NCBI RefSeq assembly: GCF_000527135.1
Contig: NZ_AZUP01000001.1
Span: 620,001 to 684,000, forward strand
DNA length: 64,000 nt
From: Methyloversatilis discipulorum
Lineage (GTDB): Bacteria; Pseudomonadota; Gammaproteobacteria; Burkholderiales; Rhodocyclaceae
Reading direction: 5' to 3'
Positions 24,596 to 33,010 of this stretch are shown here, piece after piece. The position numbers were made by a program, and so were the translations under genes. Below the pieces are notes generated by a model, which was not told the origin of the DNA, ran no database searches, and saw nothing but the letters and a program-made list of their open reading frames with translations. The first letter of the stretch is position 1. Each line of letters starts with the position of its first letter.

Positions 24596-26098
24596 ATGAG
24601 CTACGAACTTCTCGCCGCCGTCGACCTCGGGTCCAACAGTTTCCGGCTCCAGGTGGCGCGGGTGATCGATGACCAGATCTACCCGCTCGACGGCGTGAAG
24701 GAAACCGTCCGCCTGGCGGCCGGTCTGGGGCACGGCAAGCTGCTCGACGGCGCCTCGCAGCTCAGGGGGCTGGAGGCGCTGTCCCGTTTCAACGAGCGTC
24801 TACGTGGCTTCGCGCCGGACCAGGTGCGCGCGGTGGCGACCAATACGTTGCGCGTGGCGAAGAACGCGCCGCAGTTCCTGCCGCAGGCCGAGGCGGCTCT
24901 GGGCTTCCCGATCGAGGTGATCGCCGGGCGCGAGGAGGCGCGGCTGATCTACGTTGGCGTTGCTCACACGCTGCCCAATCCTTCCAGTCAGCAACTGGTG
25001 GTCGATATCGGCGGTGGCTCGACCGAGTTCATCATCGGTCGCAGCTTCGAGCCGATGGCGCTCGAATCGCTCTACATGGGCTGCGTCGCCTTCAGCCTGC
25101 GCTATTTCCCGGACGGTCGGATGGACAAGAAGTCGCTGCGCGAGGCCGAACTGGCGGCGCGACGCGAACTGGAGACCATAGAGCAGGACTACCGTTCGCT
25201 CGGCTGGGACGAGGCGGTCGGTTCCAGCGGCACGGCCCGTGCGCTGCTCGACATCATGGAACTGAACGGCTGGTGCCAGGGCGCGCTCACGCGTGAAGGC
25301 ATGGACAAGCTGCGTTCGCTGCTGCTGCGGGTCGGCGACGTGAATCGCCTCGGTGTGGCAGGGCTTCGTCCGGATCGGCTGCCAGTGCTGGCCGGTGGAT
25401 TCGCTATCATGTCTGCGGTGTTCGACGCCTTCCGTCTCGAACGCATGAGCTTTTCCGAGGGAGCGCTGCGACTGGGCGTGCTGTACGACCTGCTCGGGCG
25501 CTATCACCATCGCGACCTGCGCGATGCGACCGTGCTGCAATTCGTGCGCCGCTACCAGGTGGATCAGCGCCAGGCCGATCGTGTTCACGCTACGGCGCTC
25601 AAGCTGTTCCGGCAGCTCGAACCGAATGCCGGCGACGATCATCCGGATCTGCACCTGCTGAGCTGGGCCGCGCGCCTGCATGAGCTGGGCATTTCGGTGG
25701 CGCATGCCGGCTACCACAAGCACAGCGCTTACATCGTCGGCAACGCTGACATGCCCGGTTTCTCGCGCATGGACCAGGCGCGACTCGCGCGGCTGGTGCT
25801 GGCCCATCGCGGCAAGCTGGAAAAGGTGAATTCCGCCGCCGCCGACCTGCGCGACTGGCCGCTCATCCTCTGTCTGCGGCTGGCCGTGCTGCTGCATCGC
25901 AGCCGCGACGACTACGACGAACTGCCGCTGCGCCTTGATCGCAGCGGCGCGGGCTACGTCATGTCGGCGCGCGCCGAATGGCTGTCGGCGTCACCGCTGA
26001 CGGCTGCCAGCCTGCAGGACGAGCAACGCCTGTGGGCGGCCATAGGCATCGAGCTCAAGCTGCGTCCGCAGCGCGCCAAGGGCCAGTCGGCCGCCTGA
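24596..26098 (+). CDS. ppx: Exopolyphosphatase (Ppx/GppA family)
   Basis: A 500-residue exopolyphosphatase/pppGpp phosphatase with the actin-like ATPase fold: AAVDLGSNSFRLQVARV (phosphate 1 loop), RAVATNTLRVAKNA, the catalytic ISGREEARLIY-type segment IAGREEARLIYVGV, and VVDIGGGSTEFIIG (phosphate 2). A C-terminal HD-like helical domain holds LHELGISVAHAGYHKHSAYI. The ATG at 24596 matches the family N-terminus; 22 upstream codons were dropped. It opposes ppk1, so the pair sets polyphosphate levels; the Mla-type operon follows 10 bp later and may be co-transcribed. Confidence 0.95.
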   Translation: MSYELLAAVDLGSNSFRLQVARVIDDQIYPLDGVKETVRLAAGLGHGKLLDGASQLRGLEALSRFNERLRGFAPDQVRAVATNTLRVAKNAPQFLPQAEAALGFPIEVIAGREEARLIYVGVAHTLPNPSSQQLVVDIGGGSTEFIIGRSFEPMALESLYMGCVAFSLRYFPDGRMDKKSLREAELAARRELETIEQDYRSLGWDEAVGSSGTARALLDIMELNGWCQGALTREGMDKLRSLLLRVGDVNRLGVAGLRPDRLPVLAGGFAIMSAVFDAFRLERMSFSEGALRLGVLYDLLGRYHHRDLRDATVLQFVRRYQVDQRQADRVHATALKLFRQLEPNAGDDHPDLHLLSWAARLHELGISVAHAGYHKHSAYIVGNADMPGFSRMDQARLARLVLAHRGKLEKVNSAAADLRDWPLILCLRLAVLLHRSRDDYDELPLRLDRSGAGYVMSARAEWLSASPLTAASLQDEQRLWAAIGIELKLRPQRAKGQSAA

Positions 26099-26108
26099 AC
26101 GCCAGATC

Positions 26109-27230
26109 ATGGACGTCCCGACGATTACGTTCGAGATGTCCGGGCCGTTGCGCGTTGCCGTGCTGACCGGCGACTGGACGCTGACGGGACTGGAAGGGCG
26201 CCTCGACGCCTTGCGCGCGCAACTCGCCGCGGCCGAAACAGGCCGGATCGAGACCTGGAATCTCGCCGCCGTGAGCCGCCTTGATTCGCTCGGCGCCAGC
26301 GTGCTGTGGCGTGGCTGGGGCGACCGGCTGCCGGACGGGCTGGAAGCCGATCCGCGCACGCGCCGGATGCTGGAGTCGGCGGCGGCGCTGGGTGTGCGCC
26401 GCCGCGCCGGTGCGCCGAAGTCGCGCGCAGGCGATTCGATCGTCGCGCTCGGGCGCGTCGGCATCGCGTTGTGGCGCCAGCTGATCGGCATGATCGCGCT
26501 GACCGGCCAGATGCTGTTCGATCTCGCCGCCGCATTGCGTCGCCCGCACGACGCGCCGCTGCGCGAGCTGTCGGCCAATCTGTACAAGACCGGCGTGACG
26601 GCGCTGCCGATCACCGCGCTGGTGGGCTTCCTGATCGGCGTCGTGCTGTCCTATCTGTCGGCGCTGCAGCTGAAAACCTTCGGCGCCGACGTATTCATCA
26701 TCAACATCCTCGGCATCGGCATCGTGCGGGAACTGGGGCCGGTGCTGGTGGCGGTGCTGGTGGCCGGTCGCTCCGGTTCGGCGATGACCGCGCAGCTCGG
26801 CGTGATGCGGGTGACCGAAGAGATCGATGCGCTGACCACGATGGGCGTGCCGGCCACGCTGCGGCTGGTATTGCCCAAGGTGCTGGCGCTGCTGGCTGCG
26901 ATGCCGCTGCTGGTGCTGTGGACCTCGTCGGCGGCGCTGTTCGGCGGCATGGTGGCGGCGTCGATACAGCTCGACATCAGCTACGGTTTCTTTCTCGAAA
27001 CGCTGTCGCGCGTAGTGCCGATCGCCAATCTGTGCATCGGTCTGGGCAAGGGCCTGGCTTTCGGTCTGGTGATCGCGCTGGTCGCCTGCCACTTCGGACT
27101 GACCGTCAAGCCGAACACCGAAAGCCTGTCGGCCAACACGACGCGTTCGGTGGTCAGTGCGATCACCTGCGTCATCCTGGTCGACGCGGTGTTCGCCATT
27201 GCCACGCGCCACATCGGCATGCCGACATGA
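26109..27230 (+). CDS. mlaE: MlaE-type MCE permease with fused N-terminal STAS domain
   Basis: A 373-residue inner-membrane permease of lipid ABC importers/exporters. Residues about 1-110 form a STAS-like domain (LTGDWTLTGLEGRLDALRAQL, LAAVSRLDSLGASVLWRG); in E. coli this is a separate protein, MlaB. The rest is the MlaE/YrbE fold with about five membrane segments: NLYKTGVTALPITALVGFLIG, LGIGIVRELGPVLVAVLVAGR (coupling region with the conserved Glu), GVMRVTEEIDALTTMG and GLGKGLAFGLVIALVACHFG. It is followed by the ATPase gene with a 4-bp overlap. This fused form is common outside the enterobacteria. Confidence 0.93.
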   Translation: MDVPTITFEMSGPLRVAVLTGDWTLTGLEGRLDALRAQLAAAETGRIETWNLAAVSRLDSLGASVLWRGWGDRLPDGLEADPRTRRMLESAAALGVRRRAGAPKSRAGDSIVALGRVGIALWRQLIGMIALTGQMLFDLAAALRRPHDAPLRELSANLYKTGVTALPITALVGFLIGVVLSYLSALQLKTFGADVFIINILGIGIVRELGPVLVAVLVAGRSGSAMTAQLGVMRVTEEIDALTTMGVPATLRLVLPKVLALLAAMPLLVLWTSSAALFGGMVAASIQLDISYGFFLETLSRVVPIANLCIGLGKGLAFGLVIALVACHFGLTVKPNTESLSANTTRSVVSAITCVILVDAVFAIATRHIGMPT

Positions 27231-27997
27231 ACGACGCGGTCATCGACATTCGCGGCTTGGTCACGCGCTTCGGCAGCAACGTCGTGCACGAGGGGCTGGA
27301 TCTCGCCCTGCCGGCAGGCGAGGTGCTGGCGCTGGTCGGTGGTTCGGGCAGCGGCAAGACCACACTGCTGCGCCAGGTGATCGGCCTGCTGCGGCCGCAG
27401 CAGGGCCAGATACGCGTGTTCGGTCAGCCGCTCTTTTCCGGCGATGCGCTGGCCGACCGCCAGCTGCGGCGACGTTTCGGCGTGCTGTTCCAGCAGGGCG
27501 CGCTGTTTTCCGCACTCAACGTGCTGGAGAACATCGCCTTTCCGCTGCGCGAACTGCGCTGGCTCGATCGCGATGCCATCCATGATCTGGTCATGATCAA
27601 GCTCGCCATGGTCGAGCTGGAGCCGCAGCATGCCTGGCTGATGCCGGCCGAGCTGTCCGGCGGCATGATCAAGCGGGTCGCGCTGGCGCGCGCGCTGGCG
27701 CTCGAACCTGAGCTGCTGCTGCTCGACGAACCGACCGCGGGCCTGGATCCGGACCGTTCGGAGGCCTTTGTCGCGCTGATCCGCCGCTTGCGCGATCAGC
27801 TTGGTCTGACCGTGGTGCTGGTGACCCACGATCTCGATACGCTGGCGGCGCTGGCGACGCAGGTCGCCGTGCTCGGCGAGCGACGTATACTCGCTTACGG
27901 TCCACTTGATCACGTCATGAAACACGATCATCCCTTCATCCGCAGTTTCTTCTGTGCCGAACGCATGTCGCGCGTGCTCGCGCGCAGCGGGAGCTGA
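27227..27997 (+). CDS. mlaF: MlaF-type lipid ABC transporter ATPase
   Basis: A 256-residue ATPase. Walker A GGSGSGKTTLLRQV, Q-loop FGVLFQQGALFSALNVLEN, signature LSGGMIKRVALARALAL (the GGM form is typical of MCE ATPases), Walker B LLLLDEPTAGLDPD and VTHDLDTL. It powers movement of phospholipid between the inner membrane and the periplasmic MCE protein encoded next. The ATG overlaps the permease stop (ATGA). Confidence 0.95.
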   Translation: MNDAVIDIRGLVTRFGSNVVHEGLDLALPAGEVLALVGGSGSGKTTLLRQVIGLLRPQQGQIRVFGQPLFSGDALADRQLRRRFGVLFQQGALFSALNVLENIAFPLRELRWLDRDAIHDLVMIKLAMVELEPQHAWLMPAELSGGMIKRVALARALALEPELLLLDEPTAGLDPDRSEAFVALIRRLRDQLGLTVVLVTHDLDTLAALATQVAVLGERRILAYGPLDHVMKHDHPFIRSFFCAERMSRVLARSGS

Positions 27998-27999
27998 TC

Positions 28000-28968
28000 A
28001 TGGAAAGCCGCGCCCACGCACTGGCTGCAGGTCTGTTCCTGCTGCTGATGAGTGTCGCCGTCGGACTGGCCATCTGGTATCTGTCCAGCGGGGACGACGC
28101 CGGACAGGAGTATCTGCTGGTGACCACGGCCGATGTCGGTGGCCTGAGTCCGCAAGCGCAGGTGCGCTACCGCGGCATCCGTGTCGGCAAGGTGAGGGAT
28201 ATTTCCATCAACCCGGACAACCCGCGCGAAATCCACGTCCGCATCTCGATTCCGGCGCGCTATCCGGTGACCGCGGGCACGCGCGCCGAGCTGGGCTATC
28301 TTGGCGTGACTGGTCTGGCGCTGATCGACATGACGGACGACGGTTCCGACCCGACGCCGCTGTCGCCGGCCGACGCGCGCATCCCGCTGCGTGGTTCGCA
28401 GTTCGGCGGGCTGGGCAACAAGGCCAGCGACACGATGGACGTGATGCGTCAGGTGATGTTGCGGCTGCATGTGCTGCTCGACGACCGCAATCTCGAACGC
28501 ATAGGCGCGACACTGGGCAGCCTGCAGTCGGCGACCGCGCACCTGGACCGGACGCTGGTCCATCTGCCGGGCGTCGCCGGCGATCTGCGTGAAACGCTGC
28601 AACGCGCACAGGCGTTGCTGTCGGCAGAAAATATCGAACGCAGCGGGCGCATCCTCGGTCAGCTCGAGGCGGTCAGCGCCCAGGGCGCGCCGCTGGCGCA
28701 GGAACTGCGGACAGTGCTGGCATCGATGCAGCAGCTGTCATCGCGGCTCGACGCGCTGGCTGCGAGCATGGGGCAGCAGATCAACGGCGATACCTTGCCG
28801 CGGCTGCAGACGCTGCTTGATGAAGCGAACCGCGACGCCCGCCAGTTGCGCCGTGTGCTGGGCGAGCTCGAGTCTTCGCCACAGATGCTGCTGCTCGGAC
28901 GCGAGGCGCAGCAGCCCGGACCCGGCGAGCCCGGTTTCGATCCCGCCGCCGGCAGCGCGCGCGACTGA
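28000..28968 (+). CDS. mlaD: MCE (MlaD-type) periplasmic lipid-binding protein
   Basis: A 322-residue MCE protein anchored by an N-terminal membrane helix (ALAAGLFLLLMSVAVGLAIWYL). The single MCE domain (about residues 38-115) shows GLSPQAQVRYRGIRVGKVRDI, ISIPARYPVTAGTRAELGYLG and GLALIDM. The remaining ~200 residues are long amphipathic helices with many Leu, Gln and Glu (RETLQRAQALLSAENIERS), predicting a coiled, needle-like or barrel assembly as in PqiB/YebT-type or mycobacterial MCE proteins, unlike short E. coli MlaD (183). It starts 3 bp after mlaF stops. Confidence 0.9.
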   Translation: MESRAHALAAGLFLLLMSVAVGLAIWYLSSGDDAGQEYLLVTTADVGGLSPQAQVRYRGIRVGKVRDISINPDNPREIHVRISIPARYPVTAGTRAELGYLGVTGLALIDMTDDGSDPTPLSPADARIPLRGSQFGGLGNKASDTMDVMRQVMLRLHVLLDDRNLERIGATLGSLQSATAHLDRTLVHLPGVAGDLRETLQRAQALLSAENIERSGRILGQLEAVSAQGAPLAQELRTVLASMQQLSSRLDALAASMGQQINGDTLPRLQTLLDEANRDARQLRRVLGELESSPQMLLLGREAQQPGPGEPGFDPAAGSARD

Positions 28969-28980
28969 GGAGCATCGGAG

Positions 28981-29571
28981 ATGAAATCATTTTGGGCGAG
29001 CGCGCTGCTGTCGATCACGCTGGCCGCTTGCGGGCCGCTGCTGCCGCGTTCGCCGACGTCCGAACTTCACGATCTGGGCAGCCAACGTGCGGCCCGCCCG
29101 CTGGCGCGCGTGCCGGTGCTGACCGACGTGCGTGCCCCGAATTGGCTGGACGGCACCGCCATCCACTATCGCCTTGCCTACGAGAGCGAAACACGCCGAC
29201 GCAGCTACGCATTGAGTCGCTGGGCGGCACCACCGGCGGAGCTGCTGTCGGTCGCGCTGCGACGCATGCTGGACAGCCCGGGCGCGCCGTCAACCTGCCG
29301 CCTGGTGGTCGAACTGGACGAGTTCATACAGGTGTTCGACCGGCCGGACGACTCGGCGGCGCTGATATCCGGCGTCGCCACATTGGTCGGCGCCAATGGC
29401 AGGACCATCGTCGATCGCATGCGCTTCTCGCTGACCGAGAAGGCGACCGGCGCCGATGCGCCGTCCGGTGTTGCGGCGCTGTCGCGTGGTGTCGATGCAC
29501 TGGGTGTGCGGATCGCCGACTGGCTCGATCGGGCGGAGGCTGAAGGGCTGAGCAGGAGGTGTGAATCATGA
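28981..29571 (+). CDS. PqiC-like ABC-transport auxiliary lipoprotein (DUF330)
   Basis: A 196-residue lipoprotein. Signal and lipobox: MKSFWASALLSITLAACGPL with LAAC. The mature part matches the PqiC/YmbA (ABC-type transport auxiliary lipoprotein) pattern: YELG-like HDLGSQRAARPL, LTDVRAPNWLDGTAIHYRLAY, RWAAPPAELLSVALRRML and FIQVFDRPDDSAA. These outer-membrane lipoproteins work with MCE proteins of the Pqi type, so the operon combines Mla-like core parts with a Pqi-like outer partner. It lies 12 bp after mlaD and overlaps the GAF gene by 4 bp. Confidence 0.88.
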   Translation: MKSFWASALLSITLAACGPLLPRSPTSELHDLGSQRAARPLARVPVLTDVRAPNWLDGTAIHYRLAYESETRRRSYALSRWAAPPAELLSVALRRMLDSPGAPSTCRLVVELDEFIQVFDRPDDSAALISGVATLVGANGRTIVDRMRFSLTEKATGADAPSGVAALSRGVDALGVRIADWLDRAEAEGLSRRCES

Positions 29572-30284
29572 ATCCGGGAAATGCAGCGCCTCGCGACAAC
29601 GGTCTGCTGCAGGCGGCATTGGATCAGGTGGCCGAGACGTGCTGGGCGCGCCTGCCGTGCGAGCGCGTCACCATCATGCTGGCCGACGGTGAGGGGCACG
29701 ACGCCGTGCTGGGCATTGCGGCCTGGCGTGGCGAACTGGCGCAGGAAGTGGTCAATGCGCGGGTGAGCAGCGGCAGTTCGGTGGCGGGCGAGGTGTTCGC
29801 CAGCGGCCGGGCACGTCGCGTCATCGATGCCGACGCGCAGCAGGCGGCCGGCCGGGCGCGCGGCGAGGGCGGCAGCTTCATCTGCACGCCGCTGCCGCTC
29901 GACGGACGCATACTGGGCGTGATCAACGTGCGACGCGGTCGTGGTCAGCCGGCGTTCTCGGAGGCGGAAGAGGGCATGCTCGACTGTCTCGCACTGTTCG
30001 GCGGGAAGTCGGTGCAGACCGCGCAATTGGCCTTCCTGGTCAAATCGGAGTTCGCGCAGCGGGCGCTGCAGGGCGAGGAGGTGACGGCGCTGGCGGAAGC
30101 CTTCTCGCAAGGCGCGGCGCAGCCGGCGCAGGTGGCGCGCATGCTGGCGAAATCCTTCTATCGGGAAATGAAGGCGGCCGGTTTCGGCAACAACCAGATC
30201 GTCGGCGCGGCCGGCGAGATCATCGACCAGCTGTCTGCCAGTCTGCGCAAGCACGGCCAGCGCATGGAGCGCGGCCGGCAGTGA
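29568..30284 (+). CDS. GAF-domain protein at the end of the MCE operon
   Basis: A 238-residue soluble protein. Residues about 15-160 form a GAF domain (CERVTIMLADGEGHDAVLG, VSSGSSVAGEVFASGRARRV, ICTPLPLDGRILGVINVRR). The C-terminal third is helical with PAQVARMLAKSFYREMKAAGF then NNQIVGAAGEIIDQLSASL. No kinase, cyclase or DNA-binding domain is present, so it is probably a small ligand-sensing or protein-binding partner. It is co-translated with the PqiC-like lipoprotein (ATGA overlap). A link to membrane lipid transport is suggested only by this position. Confidence 0.78.
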   Translation: MNPGNAAPRDNGLLQAALDQVAETCWARLPCERVTIMLADGEGHDAVLGIAAWRGELAQEVVNARVSSGSSVAGEVFASGRARRVIDADAQQAAGRARGEGGSFICTPLPLDGRILGVINVRRGRGQPAFSEAEEGMLDCLALFGGKSVQTAQLAFLVKSEFAQRALQGEEVTALAEAFSQGAAQPAQVARMLAKSFYREMKAAGFGNNQIVGAAGEIIDQLSASLRKHGQRMERGRQ

Positions 30285-30289
30285 ATCAT

Positions 30290-30313
30290 CGGCGCCGGGG
30301 CTGACCGGCGCCG
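30290..30313. terminator. GC-rich hairpin between convergent genes
   Basis: CGGCGCC (30290-30296) pairs with GGCGCCG (30307-30313) across a 10-base loop. No T run follows, so it is a weak terminator candidate for the GAF gene and gcvH that converge here. Confidence 0.4.
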
Positions 30314-30320
30314 CGTCGCG

Positions 30321-30698
30321 TCAGCCGAGTGAGGCGCTGTAGGCGTCGGCGCTCAGCAGATCATCAAGTTCCGCCGCATTGTCCGGCTTGATGACGAACA
30401 TCCAGGCGCCGTAGGGATCCTGATTGACCGATTCGGGCTGGTCGGCGACCGGGGCGTTGACCGCGGTGACCGTGCCCGACACCGGGGCGTGGATGTCGGA
30501 GGCAGATTTGACCGACTCGATCACCGCCATCGCCTCGGTACGGGCGACGGTGCGGCCGACATCGGGCAGCTGCAGAAAGACCACATCTCCGAGGGCATCC
30601 TGCGCGTGGTCGGTGATGCCGACCGTCACGGTGCCATCCTGTTCGACCCTGACCCATTCGTGTGTGTCGGTGTAGCGAAGATTGTCCGGATGATTCAT
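30321..30698 (-). CDS. gcvH: Glycine cleavage system H protein
   Basis: A 125-residue lipoyl carrier of the glycine cleavage complex. It begins NLRYTDTHEWVRVEQDGTV, includes GITDHAQDALGDVVFLQLP, and the lipoylation site is IESVKSASDIHAPVSG with Lys64; it ends WMFVIKPDNAAELDDLLSADAY. The ATG at 30698 has AGGA seven bases upstream; the open frame extends far further but through the opposite gene. gcvT and gcvP are not in the window, so this is a stand-alone copy; a role as lipoate carrier for other enzymes cannot be excluded. No glycine riboswitch is visible upstream. Confidence 0.96.
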   Translation of the reverse strand: MNHPDNLRYTDTHEWVRVEQDGTVTVGITDHAQDALGDVVFLQLPDVGRTVARTEAMAVIESVKSASDIHAPVSGTVTAVNAPVADQPESVNQDPYGAWMFVIKPDNAAELDDLLSADAYSASLG

Positions 30699-30779
30699 TG
30701 CTTTTTCCTGGTGGGTTTGACCGGGCACGATTGTAGCCGCGCGGGACGTGCTGCGGCCGCCTGCTAGAATCCCGAGGCT

Positions 30780-31637
30780 ATGAATGCCGATCTGCACTGT
30801 CACTCCTGCCACTCCGACGGCGTACTGTCGCCGGCCGCGCTCGCCGCGCGCGCAGCGGCCAATGGCGTCGAGCTGTGGTCGCTGACCGATCACGACAACC
30901 TGGGCGGACTCGACGAAGCGCGTGAGCATGCGCGTGCGCTGGGCATGCGTTTCATCGACGGTGTCGAGGTCTCTGTCACCTGGCACGGCACAACTGTCCA
31001 CGTCGTCGGTCTTGGCATCGATCCGCGCCACGCGCCACTGGAGCAGGGCCTGGCCAGTGTGCGCGGCGGCCGCGACGAGCGCGCATTGCGCATGGCCGAG
31101 GCGCTGGAAGCGCTGGGCGTGCGCGAGGCCTACGCCAACGCGATGCGCCATGCCGGCAATCCGTCGCTGGTTGGTCGCTCACACTTCGCTCGCGTGCTGG
31201 TCGAGCAGGGTTATGCGCCGGACGTGCACGCGGTGTTCCACAACTATCTGGTGCGCGGTCGCCCCGGCTACATCGAACACCAATGGACGGCGCTGGAGCA
31301 GGCGGTGGCGTGGATACGTGGCGCCGGCGGCGTCGCCGTGGTCGCCCATCCGGGCCGCTATCGCATTTCCGGCGATCAGTTGCTGCGCTTGCTCGGCGAC
31401 TTCCGTGATGCCGGAGGGCAGGCCATCGAAGTGGTGTCCGGCTCGCACGGCGACGCCGAGGTCAGACATTTCGCCCGGCTGGCCCGCGATTTCGGTTTCT
31501 ACGCCTCGCGCGCGTCCGATTTCCATGCGCCGGACGAAAGTCCGATCGACCTTGGACGAGGCGCCCAGCTGCCGGCCGGTGTCGAACCGGTGTGGCATGC
31601 GCCCGAGCTCGGCTCGCGTGTCGCCTGCCCGGCCTGA
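30780..31637 (+). CDS. rnm: PHP-domain 5'-3' exoribonuclease / 3',5'-nucleotide phosphatase (RNase AM type)
   Basis: A 285-residue PHP phosphoesterase. Metal-binding motifs are clear: NADLHCHSCHSDG, SLTDHDNLGG, FIDGVEVS, VAVVAHPGRY and ASDFHAPDES. These match YciV/TrpH (RNase AM), which trims the 5' ends of rRNA and removes 5' nucleotides, and also hydrolyses 3'-phosphoadenosine 5'-phosphate. The next gene is a yciO homologue, the same order as yciV-yciO in E. coli, supporting this over a histidinol phosphatase. Confidence 0.92.
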   Translation: MNADLHCHSCHSDGVLSPAALAARAAANGVELWSLTDHDNLGGLDEAREHARALGMRFIDGVEVSVTWHGTTVHVVGLGIDPRHAPLEQGLASVRGGRDERALRMAEALEALGVREAYANAMRHAGNPSLVGRSHFARVLVEQGYAPDVHAVFHNYLVRGRPGYIEHQWTALEQAVAWIRGAGGVAVVAHPGRYRISGDQLLRLLGDFRDAGGQAIEVVSGSHGDAEVRHFARLARDFGFYASRASDFHAPDESPIDLGRGAQLPAGVEPVWHAPELGSRVACPA

Positions 31638-31673
31638 CGCCGCTTTTCCACACCCTCTGACGAATACATCCAC

Positions 31674-32300
31674 GTGGCACAGCTTTTCACCGTACATCCC
31701 GACAATCCGCAACCCCGCCTGATACGACACGCCGCCGACATCCTCCGCGATGGCGGACTGGCGGCCATTCCGACCGACTGCGCCTGGTCGCTGGTGGGCC
31801 ATATGGGTGACGCGCGCGTGCTCGAACGCATCCGTCGCATCCGCGACGTGGATGTGCATCATCACTTCACGATGATGTGCCGCGACCTGTCTGAAATCGC
31901 CACTCTGGCGAAGGTCGATAACGCGCAGTTCCGTCTGCTCAAGAGCGCGACGCCGGGGCCCTACACCTTCATTCTGGAGGCGACGCGCGAGCTGCCGCGG
32001 CGCATCCTGCATCCGAAGCGCAAGACCATCGGCCTGCGGGTGCCGGACCATCCGGTCGTGTCGGCATTGCTGGAGGCGCTGGGCGAACCGCTGCTCGGCT
32101 CGACCCTTTTGCTGCCCGGCGAAGATCTGCCGCTGACTGACGCCGAAGACATCCGCGAGCGCCTGCAGCACGAGCTCGATCTGGTGATCGACGCCGGTCA
32201 CTGCGGTACGCAACCGACCTCGGTGATCGACCTGTCGTCGGGCACGCCCGAACTGGTGCGCGCCGGCGCGGGCGACGTCGCGCGCTTCGGCCTGGACTGA
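31674..32300 (+). CDS. yciO: YciO/TsaC-family Sua5-like protein
   Basis: A 208-residue Sua5/YciO/YrdC-fold protein with a GTG start at 31674. PTDCAWSLVGHMGD takes the place of the usual PTDTxYGLG motif, then MMCRDLSEIATLAKVDN, TPGPYTFILEATRELPRRIL, KTIGLRVPDHPV and TSVIDLSSG. TsaC proteins make threonylcarbamoyl-AMP for tRNA t6A; the YciO branch has this divergent CAWSL motif and much lower activity, and its role is unsettled. It follows the PHP gene by 36 bp. A genuine tsaC is expected elsewhere. Confidence 0.9.
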   Translation: MAQLFTVHPDNPQPRLIRHAADILRDGGLAAIPTDCAWSLVGHMGDARVLERIRRIRDVDVHHHFTMMCRDLSEIATLAKVDNAQFRLLKSATPGPYTFILEATRELPRRILHPKRKTIGLRVPDHPVVSALLEALGEPLLGSTLLLPGEDLPLTDAEDIRERLQHELDLVIDAGHCGTQPTSVIDLSSGTPELVRAGAGDVARFGLD

Positions 32301-32335
32301 CGTGCCGGCCACGTTCTGCTAGCATCCGCCCGCCT

Positions 32336-32992
32336 ATGGACGAAAGCATTGCACGCTTGGCGGTCATCGTGCTGCCGGTCGTGCTTGCCATTACGCTGCA
32401 CGAGGCGGCCCACGGATACGCCGCACTGATGAAGGGGGACCCGACCGCGCATCTGGCCGGCCGGATCACCGCCAACCCCTTGAAGCACATCGATCCGGTC
32501 GGCACGATACTGGTGCCGCTGGTCATGTACTTCGTCGGCGCGATGGCGGGTCACGAGGGCCTGCTGTTCGGCTGGGCCAAGCCGGTGCCGGTCGACTTTT
32601 CGCGGCTGCGTCGCCCGAAGCAGGACATGTTCTGGGTTGCGGCAGCCGGTCCGGCCGCCAATCTGGTGATGGCAGTGGGCTGGGGGCTGGCAATGAAGCT
32701 GGCGCTCGGCATGCCCGGTCACTACTTCGCCGAGCCGCTGCTGCTGATGGCCAAGGCCGGCATACTGATCAATCTGGTGCTGATGGTGCTGAACCTTCTG
32801 CCCATACCGCCGCTCGACGGCGGACGCATCATGGTGAGCCTGCTGCCGCGCGGGCCGTCCATGGTGTTCGCGCGCATCGAGCCTTACGGCATGTTTATCC
32901 TGATCGCGCTGCTGGTGTCGCACGTACTCGACGACATCCTGCGTCCGCTGCTCGTGCTGGCGAACGCGCTGCTGATGTCCCTGCTTTTCTGA
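32336..32992 (+). CDS. Site-2-protease-family (M50) membrane metalloprotease
   Basis: A 218-residue membrane zinc peptidase of the compact M50B type without PDZ domain. Zinc-binding HEAAH is at residues 22-26 inside the first hydrophobic helix; the third ligand is in LLPIPPLDGGRIM near residue 160. Other helices are MYFVGAMAGHEGLLFG, FWVAAAGPAANLVMAV and IALLVSHVLDDIL. Substrates are unknown for this group. It is the first of a run (protease-trpS-scpA-scpB-rluB) with little or no spacing. Confidence 0.9.
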   Translation: MDESIARLAVIVLPVVLAITLHEAAHGYAALMKGDPTAHLAGRITANPLKHIDPVGTILVPLVMYFVGAMAGHEGLLFGWAKPVPVDFSRLRRPKQDMFWVAAAGPAANLVMAVGWGLAMKLALGMPGHYFAEPLLLMAKAGILINLVLMVLNLLPIPPLDGGRIMVSLLPRGPSMVFARIEPYGMFILIALLVSHVLDDILRPLLVLANALLMSLLF

Positions 32993-33010
32993 ACCGGATG
33001 AATCGATAAC

